64,000 bases of DNA from Actinophytocola sp035995025 (GCA_035995025.1 DASYKY010000058.1:3168-67167); one strand, 5' to 3'. Counted from the first letter of the stretch, positions 1 to 8,780 are shown. The notes: generated from the letters alone by a model not told the origin. Made by a program: numbers and translations.

Positions 1-577
1 TGCCGTCGGCCAATCCGGCGTAGAGCGCCTCCCGATCCGACTCGTACTCCGGCACGAGGTCGTTCGGGTAGCCGATGCCGGGCGCCGGGCCGAACGGGAC
101 ACCGGCTTCCCACAACCGGGACTCGAACCGCGTGCGCGCCAGTTTCCACACGCTGGTGCCCTTGAACGGCCCGGCCGATGCCACCCGGCACTCGTTGATC
201 GGGCTCGCACAGCTGCCGTTGTAGCTGCACGTCTGCTCGCCTGGCTTGGTCTGCTCGAACTCGCTGCCGGCGTAACCGCACCCGCCCTGCCCCCGGCACT
301 GGTTGTCACCGTGGCAGACGTGCAATGCGGTGGCGCACTGTCCGGTGCCCGGCAGTGCCGCCGTGGCGGCGGCGCCATGACCCTTGCAGGCGTTCAGCCC
401 CATGCAGACGTGCAACTCGAGCACTTGCGTGGTCGCGATCACCGACCGGCGCGCGCCGCCTGCCTCATGGCTTCCTTCCCGCAGTTGGCTACCTGCCGCC
501 CCGCCGGTCAGGAACAGCGCCGCCTGATCCGCCGAAAATCCGTCATGGACATGACCATTACCTTGGTCGCCCATCAT
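1..577 (-). CDS. Cysteine-rich protein of unknown function, 3' end outside the window
   Basis: The gene runs off the left edge; 192 N-terminal residues are visible and I do not recognise a named family. Cysteines fall at residues 58, 64, 81, 88, 94, 100, 117, 123 and 130, in two related segments, CMGLNACKGHG (58-68) and CHGDNQCRGQGGCGY (88-102), i.e. a repeated CxGxNxCxGxG pattern that suggests a metal or Fe-S site or disulfide knot (inference). A third segment CSYNGSC follows, then a non-cysteine part with SVWKLARTRFESRLWEAGVPFG. There is no signal peptide. Two adjacent ATG codons (577, 574) follow a GGGGAAGG ribosome site, which supports the start. It is the only gene at this end, so the context says nothing about its job. 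Confidence 0.7.
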   Translation of the reverse strand, partial: MMGDQGNGHVHDGFSADQAALFLTGGAAGSQLREGSHEAGGARRSVIATTQVLELHVCMGLNACKGHGAAATAALPGTGQCATALHVCHGDNQCRGQGGCGYAGSEFEQTKPGEQTCSYNGSCASPINECRVASAGPFKGTSVWKLARTRFESRLWEAGVPFGPAPGIGYPNDLVPEYESDREALYAGLADG

Positions 578-1130
578 CGAAACCACCTTCCCCGCGAAGC
601 GCCAACCAGCTCCCGACCAGAATTGGCCAAAATCACTTCTACACCTCCGATACGACCGAAACCACAGGCAACCAGCGCGCCGACCCGGTCGAGGACGAAC
701 AATCACCAACCTGAGGCGGGGCCTAACACATCGAGTGGAACGATCACACACCAATGGGTGGCCCGAATTGGGCGATCTGATGGCTTTCGCGGAAACGAAG
801 AATGATTGCCACCACAGTTCTCGCGCTCGCCACGAGCCTGCTTGTCGCCATGCCACCACAGCCGGCCGCTACCGCGACCACGGACCGTCCGCCGATCTTT
901 CGGTCACGTTCGGGGCACACGCACTAAGTAGCCGATGAACGAGCGTAGGGCCAGCGAGCCGCTCCAGGATCCGAGTCGTCGCGAGGTCCGGCGGCGACCG
1001 AGTTCCGTGTGACACTCCGACGCTGCCCGGGAGAATCGACCGGAGTTGTCGAATCCGGGCCGCGTTGTTCGTCGCTAGATTGAGAGGTCGCCCACCAGGG
1101 CGCCGTCACGACCACAGGAGATGCCGACCG
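578..1130. other. Intergenic stretch with no clear gene
   Basis: About 550 bases between the divergently oriented cysteine-rich gene and the SCO6745-family gene. The open frames here have arginine-rich, low-complexity translations typical of shadow frames in GC-rich DNA. The only candidate is a 41-codon ORF at 802-927, listed separately. Both flanking genes must take their promoters from here, but I see no convincing -10/-35 pair. Confidence 0.5.
802..927 (+). CDS. Possible small secreted peptide or 5' remnant of a secreted protein
   Basis: A 41-codon ORF whose first 25 residues read like a signal peptide: MIATTVLALATSLLVAMPP followed by an alanine/threonine run ending in ATA, then a 16-residue basic tail. 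The upstream sequence (GGAAACGAAG) is only a weak ribosome site. It could be a genuine short exported peptide, the surviving front of a decayed secreted protein, or chance. Nothing downstream in frame extends it. Confidence 0.2.
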   Translation: MIATTVLALATSLLVAMPPQPAATATTDRPPIFRSRSGHTH

Positions 1131-1955
1131 ATGCCGCACTCACAGGCCAAGGTCCACCGCATGTTCGAGCTCGTCGAGCCGATCGCCACCATCACCTTCT
1201 CCGAGGTGCCGAACGAGGCGTTCCTGGCGCTGGGCATGCGCAACTACTGGGACGGGTACTTCGCGGGCCGGGCCGCGCCGCTGGGGCTGGCACCGGCCGA
1301 GGTGGTGCACGCGGTCTTCTACAACTTCGCCAACGGCGAAGTGGCACGCCACATCCCCTGGGTCTGGGGCAAGACCACCCCCGAGGAGGCGATCGCCGTG
1401 CGCGAGCGGGGCAGCGCCACCGCGCTGCGGCAGACGATCGGACAACTCGCCGACTCCCCCTCCCTGGTGCGGGTCGCCGACCTCGCCACCCGAGCAGCGC
1501 TCAGCGCGCCAACCGAAGGCCGAGCGCTGTACGCCGGGCTCCGGGCGCTCGCCGTGCCCGAGGAGCCGGTGGCCAGGCTCTGGCACGCGGCGACGCTGCT
1601 GCGCGAGCACCGCGGGGACGGCCACAACGCCGCCCTCCTCGCCCACGGCATCGGCGGCACCGAAGCTCACGTCCTCATGGCTGTCTCCCTCGGCATGAAG
1701 GCGGAGGAGTTCGGCCGGATCCACCACCTGCCCAAGGCACAGCTCGCCGCTGTCGTCGACGGGCTGCGCGGCCGCGGCCTCACCGACGCCGCCGGCGGTT
1801 TCACCGACGCCGGCCGGGAGACCAGCGAGCGGATCGAGGCCCTCACCGACGAGCTGGCGGCGCCGGCGTACGACGTGCTCACCGCGGACGAGCTCGACGA
1901 GCTGATCGCGGGGCTCGAGCCGATCGCCGCCGCGGCACAGGCCGTCGACGACTGA
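1131..1955 (+). CDS. SCO6745-family protein (MarR-like winged-helix at C-terminus)
   Basis: 274 residues. The sequence resembles the actinobacterial SCO6745 family: an N-terminal part with ALGMRNYWDGYFAGRAAPLG and a hydrophobic/aromatic patch (VVHAVFYNFANGEVARHIP), then a C-terminal segment (about residues 190-260) with the layout of a MarR winged helix, including LPKAQLAAVVDGLRGRGL and a FTDAGRE wing. No biochemical role is established for the family to my knowledge; DNA binding or ligand-responsive regulation is inferred only from the helix-turn-helix resemblance. The ATG at 1131 is chosen because GGAG ends ten bases upstream; an internal ATG at 1161 (MFELVEP) is an alternative. It stands alone, without operon partners. 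Confidence 0.75.
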   Translation: MPHSQAKVHRMFELVEPIATITFSEVPNEAFLALGMRNYWDGYFAGRAAPLGLAPAEVVHAVFYNFANGEVARHIPWVWGKTTPEEAIAVRERGSATALRQTIGQLADSPSLVRVADLATRAALSAPTEGRALYAGLRALAVPEEPVARLWHAATLLREHRGDGHNAALLAHGIGGTEAHVLMAVSLGMKAEEFGRIHHLPKAQLAAVVDGLRGRGLTDAAGGFTDAGRETSERIEALTDELAAPAYDVLTADELDELIAGLEPIAAAAQAVDD

Positions 1956-2154
1956 GCAGGCGCATCAGGCCACGGCCCCCAGCTCGGCCACCGAGATGAG
2001 CAGGGCGTTGCGCGGGATCGCGCCACTCCAGCGTCAGACCACGGGAGCGGTTCACCGACGAACGCCGGCTCCGCCGCGATAGGGCGACGCTGGATCAGCG
2101 CCTTCCACGAACGCGCGCTCATGCCGCTGATCGGACAGGCGCGAGCCGTCCATG

Positions 2155-2493
2155 TCAGGCCACCGCCTTCTTGATGAGCGCACGAATCTTGGCTTCCGTC
2201 GCGGCGTCCAGCGACGTGAGTGTCCACGCGACGGGGTGCATGTGGGCGCCCTCCTCACGAGCGGGGTTCACGACTTCGCCGAAGCCGAATGCGATGAAGT
2301 CCTTGTCTACCTTGATGTAGCAGACGTCCTTGCCGTCCTTCACATAGAACGGAAGCCCCCACCGCACGATCGGCTCGAGCGACGGCGCGCTCTCCCGGAT
2401 GATGCGGTGCAGGCGCTCGCCAATCTCCCGATACTGGGCAGGGGCATCACCGAGCTTGGCGAGGACAGCCGCGTCACCCTTCTTCGTGAACAT
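2155..2493 (-). CDS. DUF1801 (YdhG-like) domain protein
   Basis: 112 residues, the typical length of a stand-alone DUF1801 protein. The family pattern is visible: an N-terminal helix (REIGERLHRIIRESAP), the conserved core ERI-like segment VRWGLPFYVKDGKDVCYI, then FIAFGF and a short helical end (IRALIKKAVA). Family members are small cytoplasmic proteins of unknown function, related in fold to frataxin-like/YdhG proteins. The start at 2493 follows a strong GGAGG eight bases upstream. It is monocistronic and faces away from the GntR gene. Confidence 0.85.
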   Translation of the reverse strand: MFTKKGDAAVLAKLGDAPAQYREIGERLHRIIRESAPSLEPIVRWGLPFYVKDGKDVCYIKVDKDFIAFGFGEVVNPAREEGAHMHPVAWTLTSLDAATEAKIRALIKKAVA

Positions 2494-2719
2494 GTGATCA
2501 GGCCTCCTTGATGGATTCGATGGAAGTCACGGCGTTGACCCTAGTTCCGGCTTTGTGCTGGATGCTTCTCGATTCCTGACCGGGTTGGCCTGACTCGACA
2601 CATCCTTCAGGCACGTCATCGTTTCCATGGGCCGACAGGGACCCGCGCGGCAGTCGGGCGATCGCACTGTGCCTTCCGGTTGTCCACTTGCGGACTGGTG
2701 GGATCGCGCAACTTCGGCC

Positions 2720-2756
2720 TTGCCACGTGGTAGGGTTTGTTCTATAACTTATATAA
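2720..2756 (+). promoter_or_regulatory. Promoter and probable operator of the GntR/DUF1648 operon
   Basis: TTGCCA (2720-2725) and TATAAC (2743-2748) are separated by exactly 17 bases. The 8-bp palindrome TTATATAA (2749-2756) sits directly on the expected start of transcription, where binding of the YtrA-type regulator encoded next would block the polymerase. Autoregulation is inference; the promoter match is seen directly. Confidence 0.6.
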
Positions 2757-2775
2757 CAGTAGTGGAGGTAGGTCC

Positions 2776-3168
2776 GTGATCCTCAACGTCGACCTGGCCA
2801 GCGAGGTGCCGATCTACCAGCAGCTCCGAGACCGGATCGTGGAGGCGATCGCCGAGGGCGTGCTGACCCAGGGCAGCCCGTTGCCGGCCACGAGGGCGCT
2901 CGCCGCGGACTTCGGGATCAACTTCCACACCGTGAACAAGGCCTACGACCTCCTGCGCCAGCAAGGCCTGATCCGGCTCAACCGCGGAACCGGCGCGGTG
3001 GTGAACCCAACAGCCGCCGACCCGCCGTTCCACACGGAATGGACCGCGCGGGCACGGACCCTGCTGGCGGAGGCCATCGCCAAGGGACTACCGGCCGACG
3101 AGGTTCTCGCGACCTGTCGGTCCGTGCTCGATTCATTCCGTACCACCCAGCAAGAGGACACGCCATGA
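2776..3168 (+). CDS. GntR-family regulator, YtrA subfamily
   Basis: 130 residues: an N-terminal winged helix (about residues 10-77) with the GntR signature IYQQLRDRIVEAIAEGVL and recognition-helix region FGINFHTVNKAYDLLRQQGL, followed by only about 50 residues of helical tail. The short C-terminus is typical of the YtrA subfamily, which regulate adjacent membrane-protein genes. The GTG start at 2776 is fixed by GGAGGT six bases upstream; translation from codons inside the promoter is ruled out. The stop overlaps the next start (ATGA), so the two genes are translationally coupled. Confidence 0.9.
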   Translation: MILNVDLASEVPIYQQLRDRIVEAIAEGVLTQGSPLPATRALAADFGINFHTVNKAYDLLRQQGLIRLNRGTGAVVNPTAADPPFHTEWTARARTLLAEAIAKGLPADEVLATCRSVLDSFRTTQQEDTP

Positions 3169-4250
3169 CCGTTGCCATCGTCCTGAGCTCCACGTTGTCA
3201 GCACTGGTGCTCGTACTCGGCCTCGTGCTGCCCTCGATCACCAGTCAGACCGTGCCCTTCGGCGTTCGGGTACCGGCCCAGCACGCCGACGACCCAACGG
3301 TGGCCAGACAAACCCGCATCTACCGATGGCGGGTACTCCTCGGCGGGATCGTCGCCGCCGGGGTCGGCGTCCTCATCTACGCCTTGACCGGCGAAACGCT
3401 GCTGCTGCCGTTGACCGTGCTGCTGCTCGTCGGCGTCTGGTATGGCTGCTTCTTCCTGGCCCACCACGAGGTCCAGGCCGCCAAGGCCGCCGGAGGCTGG
3501 TACGAGGGCCTGCGCCAAGGCATCGCGGCGGACACCGAACTGCGGACCGACCCACCTCGGTTTCCCTGGCTCTGGCTGGCACCAGCGCTGATCGTCACGC
3601 TCGCCACGGTGGTGATCGGCGTGCTCCTCTACCCCTCGATGCCCGAGACACTTGCCGTGCATTACGGCGCGAAGGGCGTGCCCGACCGATTGGCCGCCAA
3701 GTCGGTCGGCACCGCGTTCTCACTGGTGTTCGTGCAGATCGGCGCGACCGCCCTGCTCGTAGGCATCGCGGCAGCCATCGTCTTCCGCAGCCGCTCCGAT
3801 ATCGACCCGGCGCACCCGGTCGCCTCCGCACGCTGGCATCGCCGGTACATGTCACTGGGCGCCAAGGCGCTGCTCGGACTGGTCGCGATGGTCGACCTCG
3901 GGATGCTTGGCTCATCGCTGCTGATGTGGACCGGAACGGTCACGTCGTGGGCGCCGCTGGTGGTCGTGCTCCCGATCCTGGCCGGCGTCGTGACGGCCAT
4001 CGTGGTCCTGGCCAGAAACAACCGCGAGCGCGACAAGGGCGAGGAGGACACCGGCCTGACCCACCGCGACGACGACAAGTACTGGCGGGGTGGACTGTTC
4101 TACATCAACCGCGAAGACCACGCGCTGTGGATTCCACGCCGGTTCGGTCTGGGATGGACCCTCAACTTCGGCAATCCCAGGGCAGCGATGCTGCTGGCAG
4201 GCGTAGTCGCACTGATCGGCCTGGTGATCACCCTCCGTCTCGGCGACTGA
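3165..4250 (+). CDS. Multi-pass membrane protein with DUF1648 and DUF5808 domains
   Basis: 361 residues with about eight hydrophobic segments. A DUF1648-type loop (MPETLAVHYGAKGVPDRLA) sits near residue 165, and a C-terminal DUF5808-like segment around 310-340 contains DDKYWRGGLFYINREDHALW and IPRRFGLGWTLNFG, both hallmarks of this membrane protein family. Relatives are commonly paired with YtrA-type GntR regulators, as here, and some SdpI-like DUF1648 proteins provide immunity against membrane-active toxins; whether this one does is unknown. Start overlaps the regulator stop. Confidence 0.85.
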   Translation: MTVAIVLSSTLSALVLVLGLVLPSITSQTVPFGVRVPAQHADDPTVARQTRIYRWRVLLGGIVAAGVGVLIYALTGETLLLPLTVLLLVGVWYGCFFLAHHEVQAAKAAGGWYEGLRQGIAADTELRTDPPRFPWLWLAPALIVTLATVVIGVLLYPSMPETLAVHYGAKGVPDRLAAKSVGTAFSLVFVQIGATALLVGIAAAIVFRSRSDIDPAHPVASARWHRRYMSLGAKALLGLVAMVDLGMLGSSLLMWTGTVTSWAPLVVVLPILAGVVTAIVVLARNNRERDKGEEDTGLTHRDDDKYWRGGLFYINREDHALWIPRRFGLGWTLNFGNPRAAMLLAGVVALIGLVITLRLGD

Positions 4251-4363
4251 CCCCACCACCAGCGTCACACCACGTTTCGACTGCCGCCACCTCGTCCTGC
4301 AGCCGATCAGCGGGGTCGGCGGTCCTCGGTCGCAAGCACAACCGATTCGGTCCGAAACGCGCC

Positions 4364-5020
4364 TCAGCACAGGCCGGATCGGTAGGCGAACACGACGGCC
4401 TGCACCCGGTCACGCAGGTCGAGTTTGGCCAGGATCCGGGAGACGTGGGTCTTCACCGTCTCCGGGCTGATCACCAGGGTGGCCGCGATCTCTGCGTTGG
4501 ACATGCCGGCGGCGATCAGCTTCAGCACCTCGACTTCCCGCCGGGCCAGTGCGTCGACCGGGCCGGCTCCGTCCGGCGGGCGGACCCGGTCGGCGAACCG
4601 GCCGATGAGCTGCCGGGTCACCGCGGGGGCGAGCAGCGACTCGCCCGCGGCGACGGTGCGCACCGCGGTGATCAGGTCGGCCGGTTTGGCGTCCTTGAGC
4701 AGGAAACCGCTGGCGCCTGCGCGCAGCGCGTCGTAGACGTACTCGTCCAGGTTGAACGTGGTGACCACGAGGATCTTGGCTGGATCCGGCACGCCGGGCC
4801 CGGCGAGCAGCCGGGTGGCCTCGATGCCGTCGAGCAGCGGCATCCGCACGTCCATCACCACCACGTCCGGCCGGAGCCGCCGTGCCTCGGACACCGCAGA
4901 CCGGCCGTCGCCGACCTCTCCGACCACGGCCAGGTCGGGCTGCGCGGCGAGAATGGTGGCGTAGCCGGTGCGGACCAGCTCCTGGTCGTCGCAGATCAGT
5001 ACCCGGATCGGCGCGGTCAC
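4364..5020 (-). CDS. NarL/FixJ-type response regulator
   Basis: 218 residues. Receiver domain (1-120): acidic pocket DD at 11-12, phospho-acceptor Asp57 in VVMDVRMPLLDG, conserved Lys109 in FLLKDAKP. The C-terminal LuxR-type helix-turn-helix (about 150-215) contains ARREVEVLKLIAAGMSNAEI and VKTHVSRILAKL. It is the partner of the histidine kinase immediately upstream: its GTG start at 5020 overlaps the kinase stop (GTGA). An ATG upstream in the same frame lies inside the kinase gene and is rejected. It should bind DNA as a phosphorylated dimer; targets are unknown, though the co-transcribed DUF998 gene is an obvious candidate. Confidence 0.93.
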   Translation of the reverse strand: MTAPIRVLICDDQELVRTGYATILAAQPDLAVVGEVGDGRSAVSEARRLRPDVVVMDVRMPLLDGIEATRLLAGPGVPDPAKILVVTTFNLDEYVYDALRAGASGFLLKDAKPADLITAVRTVAAGESLLAPAVTRQLIGRFADRVRPPDGAGPVDALARREVEVLKLIAAGMSNAEIAATLVISPETVKTHVSRILAKLDLRDRVQAVVFAYRSGLC

Positions 5021-6195
5021 GTGCTGGTCCGCAGCGGTAGGCAGGCACGCACCTCGAAGCCGTCGGCTCCCGGCGTGGCGGACAGCTCGCCACCGGCCGC
5101 GGCCACCCGGGCCCGCAGACCGGCCAGCCCGCGTCCGACGCCCGGGTCCGCGGTCCGGGACCGGCCGTGCGCTCGGTCGTTCGTCACCCGCACGGTGATG
5201 TCGTCCTCGGCGTAGTCGAGCTGGACCCGGGTGTTGTGGCCGGGCGCGTGCTTGACCGCGTTGGTCAGCGCCTCCTGCACCACCCGGTACACAGCCAGCG
5301 CGACGCCGTCCGGGGTGTCCGGCCGGCGGGTGCCGCGCTGGGCGAACTCCACCGGCTGCCCGGCCGACCGGACCCGCGCCACCAGTTCGTCGATGGCGTT
5401 CGCGGTCGTCGACGCAGGCGTCGAGCGGTTTCCGTCCAGCACGTCGAGCAGGTTGCGGAGCTCGGCGAGGGCGCGACGGCCGGTGTCGCCGATCGCGGCC
5501 AGCCCGTCGGCAGCGCGTTGCGGGGCTTCGGGGAGCAGGAACTGGGCCGCGTCGGACTGCACGACCATCGCGGTCACGTGATGAGTGACCACGTCGTGCA
5601 ACTCGCGGGCGATCCGGGCGCGTTCCTCGGCGACGGCCAGCTGCGCGCTGTGCACCCGCCGAGCCTCCGCACCGGCCCGCAACGACCGCATCCACCGGCC
5701 GGCCGCCCAGCACACCGTGATCATCAGGAAGAAGGAGGCGTACTGCGCCGGCTGTTCCGGCGAGCCCATCACGTGCAGTGTCAAGCAGAACGCCAGGTAG
5801 CCTGCGACGCCCGCACCGAGCAGCCACCGTCCGTCCACATAGGCGCCCGCGGTGTAGAGCACCACGAGCAGGCCCGTGCTGCCGAAACCGGTCGGGTAGG
5901 CCAGGATCTGGTCGGTGGCGAACGCGGCGACGACCAGGGTCAGGCACAGCAGCGGGGCCGTGCGGCGCAGCACCAGCGGCACGCACTGCGCCAGCCCCAA
6001 CGCGATGCCGAGGGCGTCCAGCGGGCGGTGCGGGAACTCGGCCAGGTCCGTGCCGTTGTCGATCAGGCCCGGCGCGAAGGCCAGCGCGGCCAGCGTGAGA
6101 GCGAAGATTCCGTCCTGGGTAGGGACTCCTCGAGCCCGCCACCACGCGATCACCGGGTCAGCGGCCCGTCGGAACATCACGCGACTGTAGCCCAC
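5017..6195 (-). CDS. Sensor histidine kinase (HisKA_3 type)
   Basis: 392 residues. The N-terminal ~150 residues hold about five membrane-spanning segments with short loops and no large extracytoplasmic sensor. The dimerisation/phosphotransfer helix contains ARIARELHDVVTHHV, with the phosphorylated His in ELHD. The ATPase part shows an N-box (VVQEALTNAVKHA) and a G-box (GVGRGLAGLRARVAAAGG). This is the standard partner for the LuxR-type regulator downstream, which it overlaps by four bases. The GTG at 6195 is preferred because GAGGAG lies just upstream; an ATG at 6177 is possible. It follows the DUF998 gene by nine bases, indicating one operon. Confidence 0.92.
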   Translation of the reverse strand: MGYSRVMFRRAADPVIAWWRARGVPTQDGIFALTLAALAFAPGLIDNGTDLAEFPHRPLDALGIALGLAQCVPLVLRRTAPLLCLTLVVAAFATDQILAYPTGFGSTGLLVVLYTAGAYVDGRWLLGAGVAGYLAFCLTLHVMGSPEQPAQYASFFLMITVCWAAGRWMRSLRAGAEARRVHSAQLAVAEERARIARELHDVVTHHVTAMVVQSDAAQFLLPEAPQRAADGLAAIGDTGRRALAELRNLLDVLDGNRSTPASTTANAIDELVARVRSAGQPVEFAQRGTRRPDTPDGVALAVYRVVQEALTNAVKHAPGHNTRVQLDYAEDDITVRVTNDRAHGRSRTADPGVGRGLAGLRARVAAAGGELSATPGADGFEVRACLPLRTST

Positions 6196-6204
6196 GCCGA
6201 CTCC

Positions 6205-6879
6205 TCAGGCGGACGCCCGAGCAACGATGACGGCCCGGCGGAGTACGCCGACGGCGAGCATCGTGATCCCGGCCGCGCCGCCGAGCGCGAACAGCCGTTC
6301 GCCCAACCCGCCCAGTCCGGCGCCGCCCAGGATGCCGTCCAGCAGAAGCAACGCGAGGATCGCGATCGCGCCGTAGCAGGTGGGGCGGGACCAGCGCTGC
6401 CATTCGGGCAGCCGCTTCATCGCGGCGGCGAGGACGAGTCCGCACACCGGCAGCGCGAATGCCCCGAAGGTGCTCAGCGTGGCGTCGGCCGCGCCACCGA
6501 AGGTGGCGGTCTGCGCGTCGGGAGTGCAGCCCGCGTCGGCGAGCCGGCATCCCTGCTGCTCGAACACGGACAGCAGGTCGCCGAGCCCGAAGATGGACAG
6601 TCCCAACAGGAGCACGCCAACCCGGGCCGGCCAGCCGGCTGCGCGCAACGCCGGCCACAACGACCGGAACGCGAACAGCAGGACGGCCGCGCCGCACAGG
6701 GTGAAGGTCAGGACGAGGAACCACGCGCCCGGTGCGCCGTCGGCGTACATGTCGCTGATGGTGTGCTCGGCGACGCTGTAACCGGTCCCCTGCCAGGTGG
6801 CGGCGAGCAGCCAGGCACCGACGAACACGAAGTTGGCGACGATGACCAGGCGCGCCCAGCGCCGCGTTCCAGGATTCAT
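6205..6879 (-). CDS. DUF998 family membrane protein
   Basis: 224 residues with six predicted membrane segments. The first segments frame the DUF998 pattern (VAEHTISDMYADGAPGAWF between helices 1 and 2). A cysteine pair around residue 110-120 (QGCRLADAGC) lies in the extracytoplasmic loop. The function of the family is not established. It is the first gene of the operon with the two-component system and may be its sensory accessory or a target (inference). I chose ATG 6879 because the protein begins there with a normal basic N-terminus; there is no good ribosome site, and the upstream frame is not protein-like. Confidence 0.8.
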   Translation of the reverse strand: MNPGTRRWARLVIVANFVFVGAWLLAATWQGTGYSVAEHTISDMYADGAPGAWFLVLTFTLCGAAVLLFAFRSLWPALRAAGWPARVGVLLLGLSIFGLGDLLSVFEQQGCRLADAGCTPDAQTATFGGAADATLSTFGAFALPVCGLVLAAAMKRLPEWQRWSRPTCYGAIAILALLLLDGILGGAGLGGLGERLFALGGAAGITMLAVGVLRRAVIVARASA

Positions 6880-7646
6880 GCGTGAAACGTATGAGGAATG
6901 CGTGGCACGGAATATCCCCGGCGAGAGCTCATTTCCGGGTAGCTCGCGCGAGGGACAAGCCAACACCTTCAGGGGGTGTGGTGAGCAGCCCGGCGGGTGG
7001 TGCCACCGCGACTCGCGCGCATTCAACGAGTCTGAGATCGTCGACATGATCTGTTCCTACGTCGAGGCGCGGCAGCGCGGGAACTACCCACACTTCACCC
7101 GCCGGGTGACCGAAGCCGAGGACGCCGACCCGCGACAGCGGTTCGAATTCGGCCTCGCGGGTCTGCTCGACGGAATCGTGGCCCGGGATGCGCGACACCA
7201 GATCTGCCTGATACGGCGCCGAAACGGCCACCAGGAACAGCGCACACCCGCCATCGCAGGGCCCGGCCCCTTGCTCCGCGGAGGCGACCACACGAAGGAC
7301 GCTGTGCTCGGCCGGTTCCACGACTGCCTCGGGGATGGTCTTTGCGCAGGTGGATCAGCAGCAATGACGCGTCGCGAGGTAGTGGCTTGTCACGACGTAG
7401 CACCTTCGGTGCGTCCTCAGCCGGGTCCTGCCGTCCTCCGAGACGTCCCCTCGCAGCCGCTCAGCGCGACGGACGAAGGGGGGCCTGTTCAGCGCGTTGC
7501 GTGGTCAGGCTTGTGGGCGCCACCCCGCCGCCGGCTGGCGGAGCGCTACCGGGCATGTCCTTCGGTGTCCGGTTCGGGCTTTTGCGACACGGTCGGGGGC
7601 GCTGAACCCGCTGCCACGAACCCGTTTCGCTCGAGGTCATGGCTGG
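6880..7646. other. Intergenic region with remnants only
   Basis: Roughly 770 bases. Apart from the TetR C-terminal fragment at 7028-7200 I find no coherent protein on either strand; the long open frames have compositions typical of shadow reading in GC-rich DNA. The right-hand end carries the promoter of the TctC operon. Confidence 0.5.
7028..7200 (+). pseudogene. C-terminal remnant of a TetR-family regulator
   Basis: The translated segment contains VEARQRGNYPHFTRRVTEAE followed closely by RQRFEFGLAGLLDGI. This matches the ligand-domain end of TetR_C-type regulators (pattern GxYPxxxR...xERFEFGLxxLLDG). No helix-turn-helix domain precedes it: upstream lies only the promoter region of the DUF998 gene. 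It is therefore a decayed regulator whose DNA-binding half is gone. The frame stays open by chance past the homologous part. Confidence 0.55.
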
Positions 7647-7675
7647 TTGACACGCCAATCCGACGCTCGTACCCT
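7647..7675 (+). promoter_or_regulatory. Promoter of the tctCBA-prpD operon
   Basis: TTGACA (7647-7652), a 17-base spacer, then TACCCT (7670-7675). Transcription would start near 7682, about 55 bases before the TctC start codon, with the IclR-type operator directly downstream. Confidence 0.6.
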
Positions 7676-7687
7676 ACTACGAACAGC

Positions 7688-7703
7688 GTTCTCTCAAGAG
7701 ACC
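7688..7703 (+). promoter_or_regulatory. Candidate IclR operator, site 1
   Basis: The sequence GTTCTCTCAAGAGACC contains the perfect inverted repeat TCTCT-CA-AGAGA. It matches 13 of 16 bases of the site in front of iclR and 12 of 16 of the site in front of the MaoC gene. Lying just downstream of the predicted transcription start, it is placed for repression. Confidence 0.55.
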
Positions 7704-7737
7704 ACGCTCGACCAGTTGCCCCAAACGGAGGCCAGCA

Positions 7738-8742
7738 ATGAAGCTGTCGGCGCGTCTTCTCTACCGGCTCCGCGCGATCGCCGCGATCCTCTGCGTCCCG
7801 GCGCTGGCCTTCGTCATGACCGCCTGCGCGGGTGCGGGCGACTCCGGCGGGCAGGGGGCCGCGGGAGCGTGGAAGCCCACCCGGGCGGTCACCTTCCTCG
7901 TCCCGGGCAATCCCGGTGGCGGCGGTGACCTGCTCTTCCGGAACCTGCAGCAGTTCATGAAGGACAAGCACCCCGACGTGAAGACCGAGGTCGTGAACCG
8001 GCCGGGTGCCGGCACGGCGGTCGCCTACACGGAACTCAAGGGCGAGAACGGGAACCCGCACATCCTCTCGCTGCTGTTCAGCGGGCTGATCACGCTGCCG
8101 ATCGACCAGAAGGTCGCGTACTCCTGGACAGACTTCACGCCGATAGCCATCACCGAGCTGGACACCCAGTTCCTGGTCGCGAAGGCCGACGCGTCCTGGA
8201 AGGACTTCGACGGCTATGCCGACCACGCGCGGCAGAAGGGCGCGATGAACGTGGGCGTGGCCGGCGCGAGCAGCCGGTCGGACATCAGCTCCCGGCAGGT
8301 GGCCGACAAGATCGGTGTCAAGTACAACCCGGTGTACCTGCAGAGCGGCGGCGACATCATGCGCGCGCTCCTGGCCGGCGACATCGACATCGCGTCGCTG
8401 AGCAGTCAGGAGTTCATCGGGCAGCTGCAGTCCGGGGACGTCGCGGCGCAGCTCACGTTGAGCGACAAGGTGGTGCCGATCGCGCCGCTGGACAAGATTC
8501 CCACCGCCAAGGACGTCCTGGGCATCACGCCGGACGGCGTGGACTTCAAGGGCATCATGACGGCGGGCGGGCTCTCCCCGGCGGAGAAGGCGTACTGGGA
8601 GGACGTGGCCAAGGAGTGGTCCGCGTCGGCGACCTACGACAAGCACGTCAAGACCAGCCTGCTGTTGAAGAACGTGCTGCTTGGCGACAAGGCGACGCAG
8701 TACCTGAAGACGTTCGAGGACAACTACCAGGCGACCAAGTAG
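7738..8742 (+). CDS. tctC: Tripartite tricarboxylate transporter substrate-binding lipoprotein (TctC/Bug family)
   Basis: 334 residues. A lipoprotein signal ends in the lipobox VMTAC (Cys about residue 30), so the protein is anchored outside the membrane. The mature part has the Bug/TctC fold signatures: VTFLVPGNPGGGGDLLFRNL near the start (ligand carboxylate loop), NRPGAGTAVAYTEL, and VAGASSRSDI. TctC proteins bind carboxylates such as citrate and deliver them to TctA/TctB. GGAGG lies upstream of the ATG. This is the first gene of an operon running at least to the second PrpD gene. The ligand cannot be inferred from the sequence, but the downstream PrpD proteins favour a di- or tricarboxylate. 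Confidence 0.9.
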   Translation: MKLSARLLYRLRAIAAILCVPALAFVMTACAGAGDSGGQGAAGAWKPTRAVTFLVPGNPGGGGDLLFRNLQQFMKDKHPDVKTEVVNRPGAGTAVAYTELKGENGNPHILSLLFSGLITLPIDQKVAYSWTDFTPIAITELDTQFLVAKADASWKDFDGYADHARQKGAMNVGVAGASSRSDISSRQVADKIGVKYNPVYLQSGGDIMRALLAGDIDIASLSSQEFIGQLQSGDVAAQLTLSDKVVPIAPLDKIPTAKDVLGITPDGVDFKGIMTAGGLSPAEKAYWEDVAKEWSASATYDKHVKTSLLLKNVLLGDKATQYLKTFEDNYQATK

Positions 8743-8780
8743 GCAACCGAGAAACGGCCACCCGAACAGGAGTCTGACCA

